A stretch of 64,000 nt of DNA from G963662265 sp963668545 (GTDB taxonomy: Bacteria > Spirochaetota > Spirochaetia > CADAEX01): contig OY764868.1 of assembly GCA_963668545.1 (NCBI GenBank), positions 3,596,001 through 3,660,000 of the forward strand. The letters run 5' to 3'. Shown one piece after another: positions 50,340 to 58,494 of the stretch. Both the position numbers and the translations under genes were made by a program. Every line of letters starts with the position of its first letter. Positions within the stretch are counted from its first letter, which is position 1. The notes under the pieces are model-generated. The model searched no databases. It saw only the letters and a program-made list of their open reading frames with translations, and was not told the origin of the DNA.

Positions 50340-50366
50340 TTCAGGCCGCGGTTAACGCGGTCTGAA
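50340..50366 (+). terminator. Hairpin after the NHL lipoprotein gene
   Basis: TTCAGGCCGCG (50340-50350) and CGCGGTCTGAA (50356-50366) form an 11-bp stem with one G-T pair and loop GTTAA. The T tract is short, so partial termination before the phosphomutase genes is likely. Confidence 0.5.
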
Positions 50367-50502
50367 TTCTGAAATTAAAAAATTCGGAGAGGCAGCACCG
50401 GGACTGACTGCCATTCTGGTGAATAACGGTTTTACAGTCCTGAAATAATTTTACAAGGGCGGAAAATTTCTGCCGAAATTAATTAACTCTTGGAGTGGAA
50501 GT

Positions 50503-51831
50503 TTGGGTGTTTTTAATTCAAATGATATCAGAGGTGTGTTCAATAAAGAATGGGATGCTGATACAGCCTACAGGATAGGTCTTGTTCTGGGAAGCGTTAT
50601 AGGTGCGGAAAAAATTGTTGTAGGAAGGGATTCAAGAATTACTTCAGAAACAGTATTTGATTCCCTTACGGAAGGGATAACCAGATCAGGCAGGGATGTA
50701 TATGATATAGGGCTGTGCGATACTCCGGCTGTATATTTTGCTGTTGTGCATTACAAGCTTGACGGAGGTGTGATGATAACTGCTTCGCATAATCCGCCTG
50801 AGTACAACGGAATGAAGATTGTAAAATCTGAATCAAGGCCTGTCGGCTACAGCAACGGGATTAATGAACTTGAAAAACTGGCATCTTCAGAAATCAGTCA
50901 GGATTATTATTCAGATGTGAAGGGAAAAATAATCAGTCTGGATATTGAAGAGGATTATGCTTCCTTTTACAGACAGTTTTCCGAAAACCTTGGTGATATG
51001 AAAATGGTAATCGACTGCTCAAGCGGGACAGCCGGTGTTTTCGGAGAAAAGATTATATCCTCAGTTTCTGATAACTACAGTTTTATAAACATGGAACCGG
51101 ACGGTACTTTTCCCTCTCATGGACCAAATCCCATGCTTGAAGAGAATCTTCAGCAGCTGAAAACAGAAGTTCTTAAAAGCAATGCCGACATAGGACTGTG
51201 TTTCGATGGTGATGCAGACCGGGTAGTTTTTGTTGATGAAAAAGGGGAGGCCGTATCCCCGGACATGATTATAGGAATTCTTGCAGAATATTATTTAAAG
51301 GGAAAAAAAGAAACAATCATATATGACCTCAGGTGTTCGAACGGGATAGCAGAGCATATTACAGACTGCGGAGGGACAGCCCTTATGAGCCCTGTGGGGC
51401 ATACCGGGATAAAAAGAATGATGAGGGAATCGGGCGGCGTTTTCGGAGGCGAGCTTGCCGGCCATTACTATTTCAGGGATTATTTTTACTCAGATTCAGC
51501 CTGGATGACTTCACTTATGGTTCTCAATGTTCTTAAGAATACAGGTAAAACAATATCTGAAATTGTTTCCCAGATCCGGAAATACTGTTTTTCAGGAGAG
51601 ATGAATTTCAGAACTGATATAAGAAAAACACTCTTTTCCGATCTCAAGCAGAAATATTCTGACGGATGCTTTACAGAAATTGACGGACTCAGGATTGATT
51701 ATCCCGACTGGTGGTTTCTTGTTAGACAGTCAACCAATGAACCGCTTGTCAGGCTTGTTGTGGAAGCGGGAAATAAAAAAACAATGGATAAAAAAATTGC
51801 AGAAATAAGCAGATGCATTAAAGGAGAATAA
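50503..51831 (+). CDS. Alpha-D-phosphohexomutase (PMM/PGM family), paralogue 1
   Basis: 442 residues from a TTG 7 nt after GGAG. MITASHNPPEYNGMKI holds the phosphoserine; LCFDGDADRVVFVDE binds magnesium; GGELAGHYYFRDYFYSDSAW is the sugar-binding loop; the C-terminal phosphate-binding motif is RQSTNEPLVRL instead of the usual R-x-S-G-T-E-P. It interconverts 1- and 6-phosphates of hexoses (mannose or glucose). A second mutase at 53630-55012 shares about the same layout, so they may handle different sugars. It would process an imported or released sugar phosphate. Confidence 0.9.
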   Translation: MGVFNSNDIRGVFNKEWDADTAYRIGLVLGSVIGAEKIVVGRDSRITSETVFDSLTEGITRSGRDVYDIGLCDTPAVYFAVVHYKLDGGVMITASHNPPEYNGMKIVKSESRPVGYSNGINELEKLASSEISQDYYSDVKGKIISLDIEEDYASFYRQFSENLGDMKMVIDCSSGTAGVFGEKIISSVSDNYSFINMEPDGTFPSHGPNPMLEENLQQLKTEVLKSNADIGLCFDGDADRVVFVDEKGEAVSPDMIIGILAEYYLKGKKETIIYDLRCSNGIAEHITDCGGTALMSPVGHTGIKRMMRESGGVFGGELAGHYYFRDYFYSDSAWMTSLMVLNVLKNTGKTISEIVSQIRKYCFSGEMNFRTDIRKTLFSDLKQKYSDGCFTEIDGLRIDYPDWWFLVRQSTNEPLVRLVVEAGNKKTMDKKIAEISRCIKGE

Positions 51832-51833
51832 AA

Positions 51834-52613
51834 ATGAAGGTAATCAATTATATAGATATTTCGAAAATTGATTTTATTTTCTTTGATAAAGGGGGAACTC
51901 TCAGTTATCAGGATCCTCATCCGGATGACGGTGTTGAAGAAGCAAAAAAAATAATGGATTTTCTCGGATATGAGGGAGATGCATCGGAATTCCGGAAAAC
52001 CCTTAAGGAAAGGGACAAAAAATACAAGAAATGGTCACTGGAAAAATGCTACGAGGAAACTGTTGAAGTTATGTGCAAGAAGTGGCTTTTCTTTGATGCT
52101 CCCTGTTATGAAAAAATTGATATGAATGCTGACAAGCTCATAATAATGTCTTCACATGTGAAGGGTGAAAGGATTATTTACCCCGAAGCTGCAGCTCTAG
52201 TAAAAGAGATGAAAAGAAGGGGATACCGTACAGGCCTTATAAGCAACACAGTAAGCCCAACAATGGTCCCGGCAGAACTGAGGGAGGCTGATATCTATGA
52301 TGATTTCGAGGTAGTTGTAATGTCTTCTGTCGAGAGACTGAGAAAACCGGACCCTGAGATTTTCAAACTTTCATGCAAAAGAGCAGGGGTGGATCCGGGA
52401 AAATGCATATATATAGGAGATGCTCCCAACAGGGATGTTGAAGGTCCCAGAAAAGCCGGATTTGCAGGAATTGTGATTATAAACGGGAAAAACTATGATC
52501 CTGAAAAGGACAAAGGCCCTATGCGCGAACCTGATGTTGTAGCAGACAGTCTTGAAGAGCTTTATGATCTTTTCCCGGAAAAAGTCGAGGTTAAAAATGA
52601 GATCAATGTATAA
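51834..52613 (+). CDS. HAD-superfamily hydrolase with D-x-G nucleophile motif, paralogue 2
   Basis: 259 residues; AAAGGAGA 6 nt before the ATG, 2 nt after the mutase stop. FIFFDKGGTLSY has nucleophile D18 and Gly20 in place of the acid/base Asp. The cap motif ERDKKYKKWSLE corresponds to DDYRKWKYE of the paralogue at 44335. GLISNTVSPTMVPAELREADIYDDFEVVVMSS and LRKPDPEIFKLSCKRAGVDPGKCIYIGDAPNRDVEG align closely with it. Probably dephosphorylates a cluster intermediate. Its last 17 nt overlap the following HAD-IIB gene. Confidence 0.82.
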   Translation: MKVINYIDISKIDFIFFDKGGTLSYQDPHPDDGVEEAKKIMDFLGYEGDASEFRKTLKERDKKYKKWSLEKCYEETVEVMCKKWLFFDAPCYEKIDMNADKLIIMSSHVKGERIIYPEAAALVKEMKRRGYRTGLISNTVSPTMVPAELREADIYDDFEVVVMSSVERLRKPDPEIFKLSCKRAGVDPGKCIYIGDAPNRDVEGPRKAGFAGIVIINGKNYDPEKDKGPMREPDVVADSLEELYDLFPEKVEVKNEINV

Positions 52614-53646
52614 CGGCGCATGGATGACAGATATCGATGATACCCTTATTGAGTCGGGAGTTATGCCTGATGAAGAATGGATTGAATGGATCTCTGAAAA
52701 AATCAGGATTTTGAATAAAAACAATATTGTCTGGGTTCCCATGAGCGGTGTAGCACTGGTAAAGCTTGGTCCGAGAATTCTCTACAGGCTGCCTGAAGAG
52801 CTTGCTTCCGGAATACTTTATTACGGAGGAGACGGGAGCGAACTTTACTATTTTGATGATGAATCAGGTGAATGGTGTTCTGATCCGGAATTCAGAAGAC
52901 TTTTTTCCGATGCCCAGGGAGTTGCTGTTCTGGGAAGGGAAAATTTCAGAAAAGCACTTTCTGAAAAGGAAAAAAAATCTGAAGATGATGATGGAATTAA
53001 AGCAAGGATGGAAAAAGCTGCAGCAGTTCTTGAAGAAAACAGCTTTTCTCCTGATTTTTCCATTCTTGATATACTTAAAAAGAGACTGGCATCACATGGA
53101 TATGATCCTGAGATGTCTGAAACATATTTCAGGGGAGGCTCAGTAAGCTGGATGATGCTGGGGGATATTTCTGCAGAACCGTACAGGACAGAAAAGGCTG
53201 AAAAAGTGAGAAAGGAGCTTATTTCCCTTTCTGAAGAGATACTTTCCGAATACAACGGCCTTGAATCGCTTGGTGATACAGCTATTCATATTCCGTTTCA
53301 CGGAGCACGGGGAATCAAATTTGTTTTAAAAGGCAATGATAAGGAAAGGGGAACACGGGACCTGATTGACAGAATGAATATTTCTTCCGATTCAATTATC
53401 TTTGCAGGTAATGAAATTTTTGACGGCGGCAACGACAATATGATCAGAAATATTGACGGGGTTACTCTTCTTTCAGTCGGAGAAAAAACCGATTTCGGTA
53501 AAAATGTCTTTTACGGGGGACTCGGGATTGAAGCCAACAGGAAGTGGATGGACCGTGTATGTGAGCAGCTTGAAAACGGGCTGCCTTGGGTATCAGTTCT
53601 TGAAGAATTTAAAACACCGGAGGTGGTAAATGGAAAGTGTATTTAA
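52597..53646 (+). CDS. HAD-IIB phosphatase-like protein (sucrose-phosphatase/trehalose-phosphatase group)
   Basis: 349 residues from the ATG at 52597, 6 nt after GAGG. AWMTDIDDTLIESGV holds the DxD nucleophile pair; VWVPMSGVALV the Thr/Ser motif (Ser here); GARGIKFVLKG the Lys region; FAGNEIFDGGNDNMIRNIDGV the metal Asp motif. A long cap and an acidic Lys/Asp-rich insert (EKEKKSEDDDGIKARMEK) enlarge it beyond common HAD-IIB enzymes. It overlaps both neighbours by 17 nt and so is translated in step with them. Substrate unknown, expected to be a sugar phosphate. Confidence 0.78.
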   Translation: MRSMYNGAWMTDIDDTLIESGVMPDEEWIEWISEKIRILNKNNIVWVPMSGVALVKLGPRILYRLPEELASGILYYGGDGSELYYFDDESGEWCSDPEFRRLFSDAQGVAVLGRENFRKALSEKEKKSEDDDGIKARMEKAAAVLEENSFSPDFSILDILKKRLASHGYDPEMSETYFRGGSVSWMMLGDISAEPYRTEKAEKVRKELISLSEEILSEYNGLESLGDTAIHIPFHGARGIKFVLKGNDKERGTRDLIDRMNISSDSIIFAGNEIFDGGNDNMIRNIDGVTLLSVGEKTDFGKNVFYGGLGIEANRKWMDRVCEQLENGLPWVSVLEEFKTPEVVNGKCI

Positions 53647-55012
53647 ATCCGGATGTATAAGAGGTGCATATCCAAAAGAATGGAATTCGGAGACAGCATA
53701 CAGGATTGGCCGTTATCTGCCGGAAATCATCAATGTTTACAACTTTGTCATTGGAAGAGATGCCCGTAAGAGTTCTGATGAAATATTTGAAAACCTTGCA
53801 AGGGGGCTTAATGAAAGCGGCGCTGATGTTTCAGATATCGGCGTTGTGGATACTCCTGCTCTGTATTTTGCAAATGTTCAGTATAATTTCCCCGGGTCAA
53901 TCATGATAACTGCATCCCACAACCCTTCTGCTGATAACGGAATGAAGATCCATACTGAAGGTATTGTAAATGTAACATCAAAAAACGGGCTCAGGGAACT
54001 GGAAGAGATGATAAAAAAAGCCCCTCCTGCCCCTGATATGAATAAAAAAGGGAAAAAGTCTTTTCTTGATATCAGAAAAGCCTATGTGGATTTTCTTTCC
54101 CCGTTTAAAGAGGGGATAAAACCTGTAAAGGCTGTTATTGAATGTCTTAACGGATCAGGCGGTGTATTTATTCATGATATCCTTGATGATCTTCCCGGCG
54201 AGTTTATTGTTCTCAATGACAAACCTGACGGTTCGTTTCCTGAATATGGTCCAAATCCCCTTTTCAGCGAAAATACTGAAGCGCTGGTTAAAGAGGTTTT
54301 AAAGGAAAAGGCTGATTTCGGGATCTGCTTTGACGGGGATGCAGACCGGGCAATTTTTATTGATGAAAATGGAAAACAGATTACACCTGATATTATTCTC
54401 GGATATCTTGCAAGGTACTATTTTGTTCATTTCCCCGAAAAGATGAGGGGGGATAACGGTGTAATGTATGACCTCCGGTGTTCAAGCAATGTTGCCGAGT
54501 ATGTTGAAAAAACACTTAAAGGCAGGGCTGTTGAAACACCAGGAACAGGCCATACTATTATGCAGAGGACAATACTCAATGAAAAAGGACTGATAGGTGC
54601 TGAGCTTGCAGGACATTATTATTTCAGAGACTATTACGGACAGGACACAGCATGGGTTGCAGTTCTTATGGCGCTGGCTATTCAGTCAAATGAAGATAGA
54701 AAATTCTCAGAAATTATTGGTGATATTGATAAATACAGCTTTTCAGGAGAGATAAATTTCAGAGTACAGGATCCTGCAGATGTCATGCACAGGCTGGAGA
54801 ACAAATATTCTGTAAACGGCGGAGTCGCTGTTAAGACAGAAGGTCTTAAAATGCATTTTTCAGACTGGTGGTTTATGGTAAGGGTTTCCGGTACAGAACC
54901 GGTACTGCGTCTTGTTGTTGAAGCTCCGGATAAAGATATTCTTTCAGAAAAAGTTGAAGAGCTGAAAAAGGAAATTGAATCAGGTTTGAGTATCAGAAGT
55001 ATCGGAGCCTGA
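53630..55012 (+). CDS. Alpha-D-phosphohexomutase (PMM/PGM family), paralogue 2
   Basis: 460 residues; GGAGG 6 nt before the ATG. MITASHNPSADNGMKI (phosphoserine), CFDGDADRAIFIDENG (metal), GAELAGHYYFRDYYGQDTAW (sugar) and RVSGTEPVLRL (phosphate, standard form) are all present. It overlaps the preceding HAD gene by 17 nt. Paralogous to 50503-51831, differing chiefly in the C-terminal phosphate motif. A 121-nt gap to the PfkB gene follows. Confidence 0.92.
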   Translation: MESVFKSGCIRGAYPKEWNSETAYRIGRYLPEIINVYNFVIGRDARKSSDEIFENLARGLNESGADVSDIGVVDTPALYFANVQYNFPGSIMITASHNPSADNGMKIHTEGIVNVTSKNGLRELEEMIKKAPPAPDMNKKGKKSFLDIRKAYVDFLSPFKEGIKPVKAVIECLNGSGGVFIHDILDDLPGEFIVLNDKPDGSFPEYGPNPLFSENTEALVKEVLKEKADFGICFDGDADRAIFIDENGKQITPDIILGYLARYYFVHFPEKMRGDNGVMYDLRCSSNVAEYVEKTLKGRAVETPGTGHTIMQRTILNEKGLIGAELAGHYYFRDYYGQDTAWVAVLMALAIQSNEDRKFSEIIGDIDKYSFSGEINFRVQDPADVMHRLENKYSVNGGVAVKTEGLKMHFSDWWFMVRVSGTEPVLRLVVEAPDKDILSEKVEELKKEIESGLSIRSIGA

Positions 55013-55133
55013 TTGAAACTATTTCCTTTTGATTAACAGGAACATATAAAATATGTATAAGACATTAAGTAGTTATTAAAAATATATAAAAGTAGTATAC
55101 AGAAAACAATTACAATAAACAGGAGAGATTAGA

Positions 55134-56015
55134 ATGGGGAAAAAATATGACATAGTTTCAATAGGCCATATTACCAATGATGTCCGGGTTATGATGGGAA
55201 AAAGGACCCCTTTTGTAGGAGGTGCTGCATATTTTTCACCTTATGCAGCAAGAAGATCCGGTGCAGATGTTCTTGTAATAACTAAAATGGCCCAGAAAGA
55301 TACAGTATGCCTTGATGTTCTTAAGGAAGCCGGTATTGATGTTGTAGTCCTTCCGTCAAAAGCAACAACATCTATAGAAAATATTTTTGAAACAGAAGAC
55401 CAGGACAACAGAAAACTGAATCTTTTATCTCTTGCAGATTCATTTTCAGCAGAAGAAATCCCTTCAGATCTTGAAGCAGAAGTTTTCCATATAGCTGCTC
55501 TTTTTAACGGGGAAATACCAGACAGCATGCTTATTGAGCTTTCCAAACGGGGAAAGGTTGCAATGGATCTTCAGGCAGCTCTCAGATATATAGGGGAAGA
55601 TGATGTTTATTTCAAAGACTGGGATGAAAAGAAAAAATATCTCCCCTATCTTCATTACCTGAAAGCTGATTCCCTTGAAATCGAGGTTATAACAGGTACA
55701 GATGACAGGGAAAAAGGTGCCAGAATTCTTTATGATTGGGGCGGCAGGGAAATTGTTATTACAAGGAAGGATGAGGCCCTGGTATATGACGGAGAAAAAT
55801 TCTACAGAGCACCTTTTAATGCCAGAAATCTTGACGGCAGGGCAGGACGTGGAGACACATGCTTTCTCTCCTATATAACAAGAAGAATGACACATGGAAT
55901 AGATGAATCCATACATTATGCCGCAGCTCTTACAAGTATAAAAATGGAAAAGGCTGCTCCATTTTCTGGGACTGTTGAAGATGTTCTTGAAAGAATGAAA
56001 ACACAGGAATACTGA
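55134..56015 (+). CDS. PfkB-family carbohydrate/nucleoside kinase with altered GAGD motif
   Basis: 293 residues; AGGAGAG before the ATG. VSIGHITNDVRVMMGKRTPFVGGAAYFSPYAARRSGADVLVITKMA is the N-terminal sugar site; VITRKDEALVYDG the ATP-side strand. The C-terminal signature, normally D-T-x-G-A-G-D, reads LDGRAGRGDT: the catalytic Asp (D241) is kept but Ala of the anion hole is Arg239. PfkB members with this form may use an unusual substrate; myo-inositol kinases belong to the same superfamily, which would fit a phytase cluster, but this cannot be decided from the sequence. Confidence 0.82.
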   Translation: MGKKYDIVSIGHITNDVRVMMGKRTPFVGGAAYFSPYAARRSGADVLVITKMAQKDTVCLDVLKEAGIDVVVLPSKATTSIENIFETEDQDNRKLNLLSLADSFSAEEIPSDLEAEVFHIAALFNGEIPDSMLIELSKRGKVAMDLQAALRYIGEDDVYFKDWDEKKKYLPYLHYLKADSLEIEVITGTDDREKGARILYDWGGREIVITRKDEALVYDGEKFYRAPFNARNLDGRAGRGDTCFLSYITRRMTHGIDESIHYAAALTSIKMEKAAPFSGTVEDVLERMKTQEY

Positions 56016-56034
56016 TAAAAATATAGAACCAGCT

Positions 56035-56080
56035 GAGATCCGGATCTCCATATGATTCTGAAAAGAATTCTGGGATCCGG
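56035..56080. repeat. Overlapping palindromes between the PfkB and chemoreceptor genes
   Basis: GAGATCCGGATCTC (56035-56048) is a perfect 14-bp palindrome. Its CCGGATC (56040-56046) can also pair with GATCCGG (56074-56080). The two structures exclude each other, as in a regulatory switch or a weak terminator. No T tract follows. Confidence 0.35.
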
Positions 56081-56105
56081 ATTATTAACTGAAACCGGGG
56101 AAATA

Positions 56106-58244
56106 ATGAAACTAGGACAAAAACTGCTAATAATTGGAATCAGCATTTTACTGCTGATCGGGCTCTCTGTACATTTTTTCAGCGAATATCAGACCGGCAG
56201 GATAATCAAATCATACAGGCAGTCGGATATTGTTTCTATGATTTCCAGAAAACTTGTAGAAGCCCACAACGCTATAAACCGCTTTCAGATAGATGATATT
56301 ATAAATGAAGAATATTATGAGGAGGGAAAGTCTGAAAATCTTCAGGAATATGAAGCTATTATGGATGCCCTCAGAAATTATGAGTATGAATTTTTCAAGA
56401 TATACAGGGGAGAAGACAGTGAAGTACTTCAGAGCTGTTTCAGATCAATAGTCGGTAATCTTGATGAAAGCTTCAAAACCCTGGTAAATGCTTATAACCT
56501 TCTCGGGTACAATGATTACGGGCTTGAAGGAAAGTTTTCTGAAGTAAGGCATAACCTGACTGTTATTCTGGAAGACCTTGATGACCCTGTAATAAATGCA
56601 GAGCTTGAAAGCCTCAAGGTTCAGGAGATGAAACTGATTCACAGGAAATCAGAAAAGTACTGCGGAAAAATAACAGATGCCCTTGGTTCCATTAATGAAA
56701 TGGCACAGCTGCACACCCTTGATATAGCTGGCGAAACAGCTGAATATCTGAAATATGTAAATAATTATTATGAACAGTGTATTCTTATCGGGCTTAATGA
56801 TAATGAAGGGCTGCGTCTTGATCTTAAAAACAAACAGTTTGAAGCTGAAGAATTTTTCAGAAATATAGCTGAAAAATCAAATGATGCAATGTACAAAGCT
56901 TCAAGAAATAAAACAATTTTCGGCCTTGTTTTTATCATAGCGGGAATCATTATAAGTTCAGTTGCCTTTTTTATATTTTCCTGGAGCCTTACAAAACCTC
57001 TGTATTCCCTTTCCGTTATTGCAAAAAGAACTGCAGACGGAGATCTCCTTTCGAAAATTGATAATAAACTGCTTCAGAGAAAAGATGAAATAGGCATACT
57101 TGCCGATTCTTTTTCCAAAACAGTTCTGAACCTGAAAAGTGCCATAGAGCAGATTAAGGAATCATCAGAAAAAAACAGACAGGTCGGGGAGGTGTTAAGA
57201 GAGAGTGCAGATATGTCTTCCAGATCTGTGGAAATCGTCAGTGACAACATGATCAGTGTTACTGAACTTTTCAGAAATCTGGATCAAAACATCAGCAGAT
57301 CAAACGAAGCTTCAAAAAATATTATCAGCAGTATTAATGGATTCAGTGAGCGGATAAATGGTCAGGTCACAGCAGTGGAACAGATCAGTGCGATTATTGA
57401 AGAACTGTCAGCAAGTCTGAACAGCATTGCCGGTATAACCGCTGACAAGAAAAAGATATCTGACAGCCTGGTCAATACAACAAGGGAAGGCGATGCCCGT
57501 ATCAGGGAAACAAACGCAGTTATCAAGGAAATTGCTGACAGTACAGGTAAAATGAAGGAGCTTACCGAGCTTATAAATGGTATTGCTTCCCAGACAAACC
57601 TCCTTTCAATGAATGCGGCAATTGAAGCTGCTCATGCCGGGGACGCCGGCAGGGGATTCAGTGTAGTTGCTGAAGAAATCCGCAAGCTTTCTGAAGAAAC
57701 TGCAGATGGGGTGAAGGGGATATCCCTTTATCTGAATTCTGTTGTAGAACAGATTGATAAAGCACTTGTGGCAAGTGAAAACAGCGGAAAAGCTTTTATT
57801 AAAGTGGATGAGAATGTATCAGGAAATGCAGAGGCTTTTAACGGTATAGCGCAGATGGTTTTGGAAGCTTCTTCCGGCAGTGATGAAATGCTGAAAGCTA
57901 TAATAGAGATAAGGCAGGTTACCCATGATCTCAAAGGTACTGCAAATGATATAAAAGAGGTCCTTACAGAAATGGGCAGTGAAATGGATGAAATTGCAGA
58001 TCTTTCGAAAACAGGAACACATGACATTGAAAATGCTTTGAAAGCAATTAAAGAAATAGATATTAATACCAGCAATGTTGCGGACTTAAGCGATTCCAAC
58101 GAAAAAATAATCGAAGAACTTACAGGTATTGTTGAGAATTTCAGAATTTCAGAAAAGGCTGAAACCGATACTTCTGAGGGGTTTGATAACACATCAAAGA
58201 CAGATGAGAATTCAGCTGCAAGCATGGTAACAATGGAATACTGA
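56106..58244 (+). CDS. Methyl-accepting chemotaxis protein
   Basis: 712 residues; the ATG at 56106 follows GGGGAAATA and begins at the first membrane helix (LIIGISILLLIGLSVHFF). An extracytoplasmic helical sensor of about 250 residues, a second helix (IFGLVFIIAGIIISSVAFFIFSW), a HAMP domain (LTKPLYSLSVIAKRTADGDLLSKI) and the signalling hairpin (ELINGIASQTNLLSMNAAIEAAHAGDAGRGFSVVAEEIRKLSEETA) follow. The sensor is acidic and not similar to a known ligand domain. Position right after the organophosphate cluster suggests it senses the same nutrient, directly or through the binding or NHL protein. A terminator follows. Confidence 0.93.
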   Translation: MKLGQKLLIIGISILLLIGLSVHFFSEYQTGRIIKSYRQSDIVSMISRKLVEAHNAINRFQIDDIINEEYYEEGKSENLQEYEAIMDALRNYEYEFFKIYRGEDSEVLQSCFRSIVGNLDESFKTLVNAYNLLGYNDYGLEGKFSEVRHNLTVILEDLDDPVINAELESLKVQEMKLIHRKSEKYCGKITDALGSINEMAQLHTLDIAGETAEYLKYVNNYYEQCILIGLNDNEGLRLDLKNKQFEAEEFFRNIAEKSNDAMYKASRNKTIFGLVFIIAGIIISSVAFFIFSWSLTKPLYSLSVIAKRTADGDLLSKIDNKLLQRKDEIGILADSFSKTVLNLKSAIEQIKESSEKNRQVGEVLRESADMSSRSVEIVSDNMISVTELFRNLDQNISRSNEASKNIISSINGFSERINGQVTAVEQISAIIEELSASLNSIAGITADKKKISDSLVNTTREGDARIRETNAVIKEIADSTGKMKELTELINGIASQTNLLSMNAAIEAAHAGDAGRGFSVVAEEIRKLSEETADGVKGISLYLNSVVEQIDKALVASENSGKAFIKVDENVSGNAEAFNGIAQMVLEASSGSDEMLKAIIEIRQVTHDLKGTANDIKEVLTEMGSEMDEIADLSKTGTHDIENALKAIKEIDINTSNVADLSDSNEKIIEELTGIVENFRISEKAETDTSEGFDNTSKTDENSAASMVTMEY

Positions 58245-58300
58245 TTTTTTAATTTTTCCTCTTGTAAAAAGTCTAATAAAAAAAGTTTATTCTTCCGTAT

Positions 58301-58340
58301 TATAAAGTCCGGTAAGGTGCTGCCGGGCTTTATAGTTTTC
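58301..58340 (+). terminator. Intrinsic terminator after the chemoreceptor gene
   Basis: TATAAAGTCCGG (58301-58312) and CCGGGCTTTATA (58323-58334) form a 12-bp stem with one G-T pair and a 10-nt loop, followed by GTTTTC. Confidence 0.75.
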
Positions 58341-58494
58341 CTGAAACAAGGGCCAGCAAGTCAAGTTTTCATTGTGTTTATGATCACCGTATACTACAAT
58401 AATAATGTTCATTATGAACAATTACCCGGATATATTGATTTTCCGATTTATAGTCAGGCAGCGTACTGGGAATAAGTTTTCAGGAGTTTGTTAT

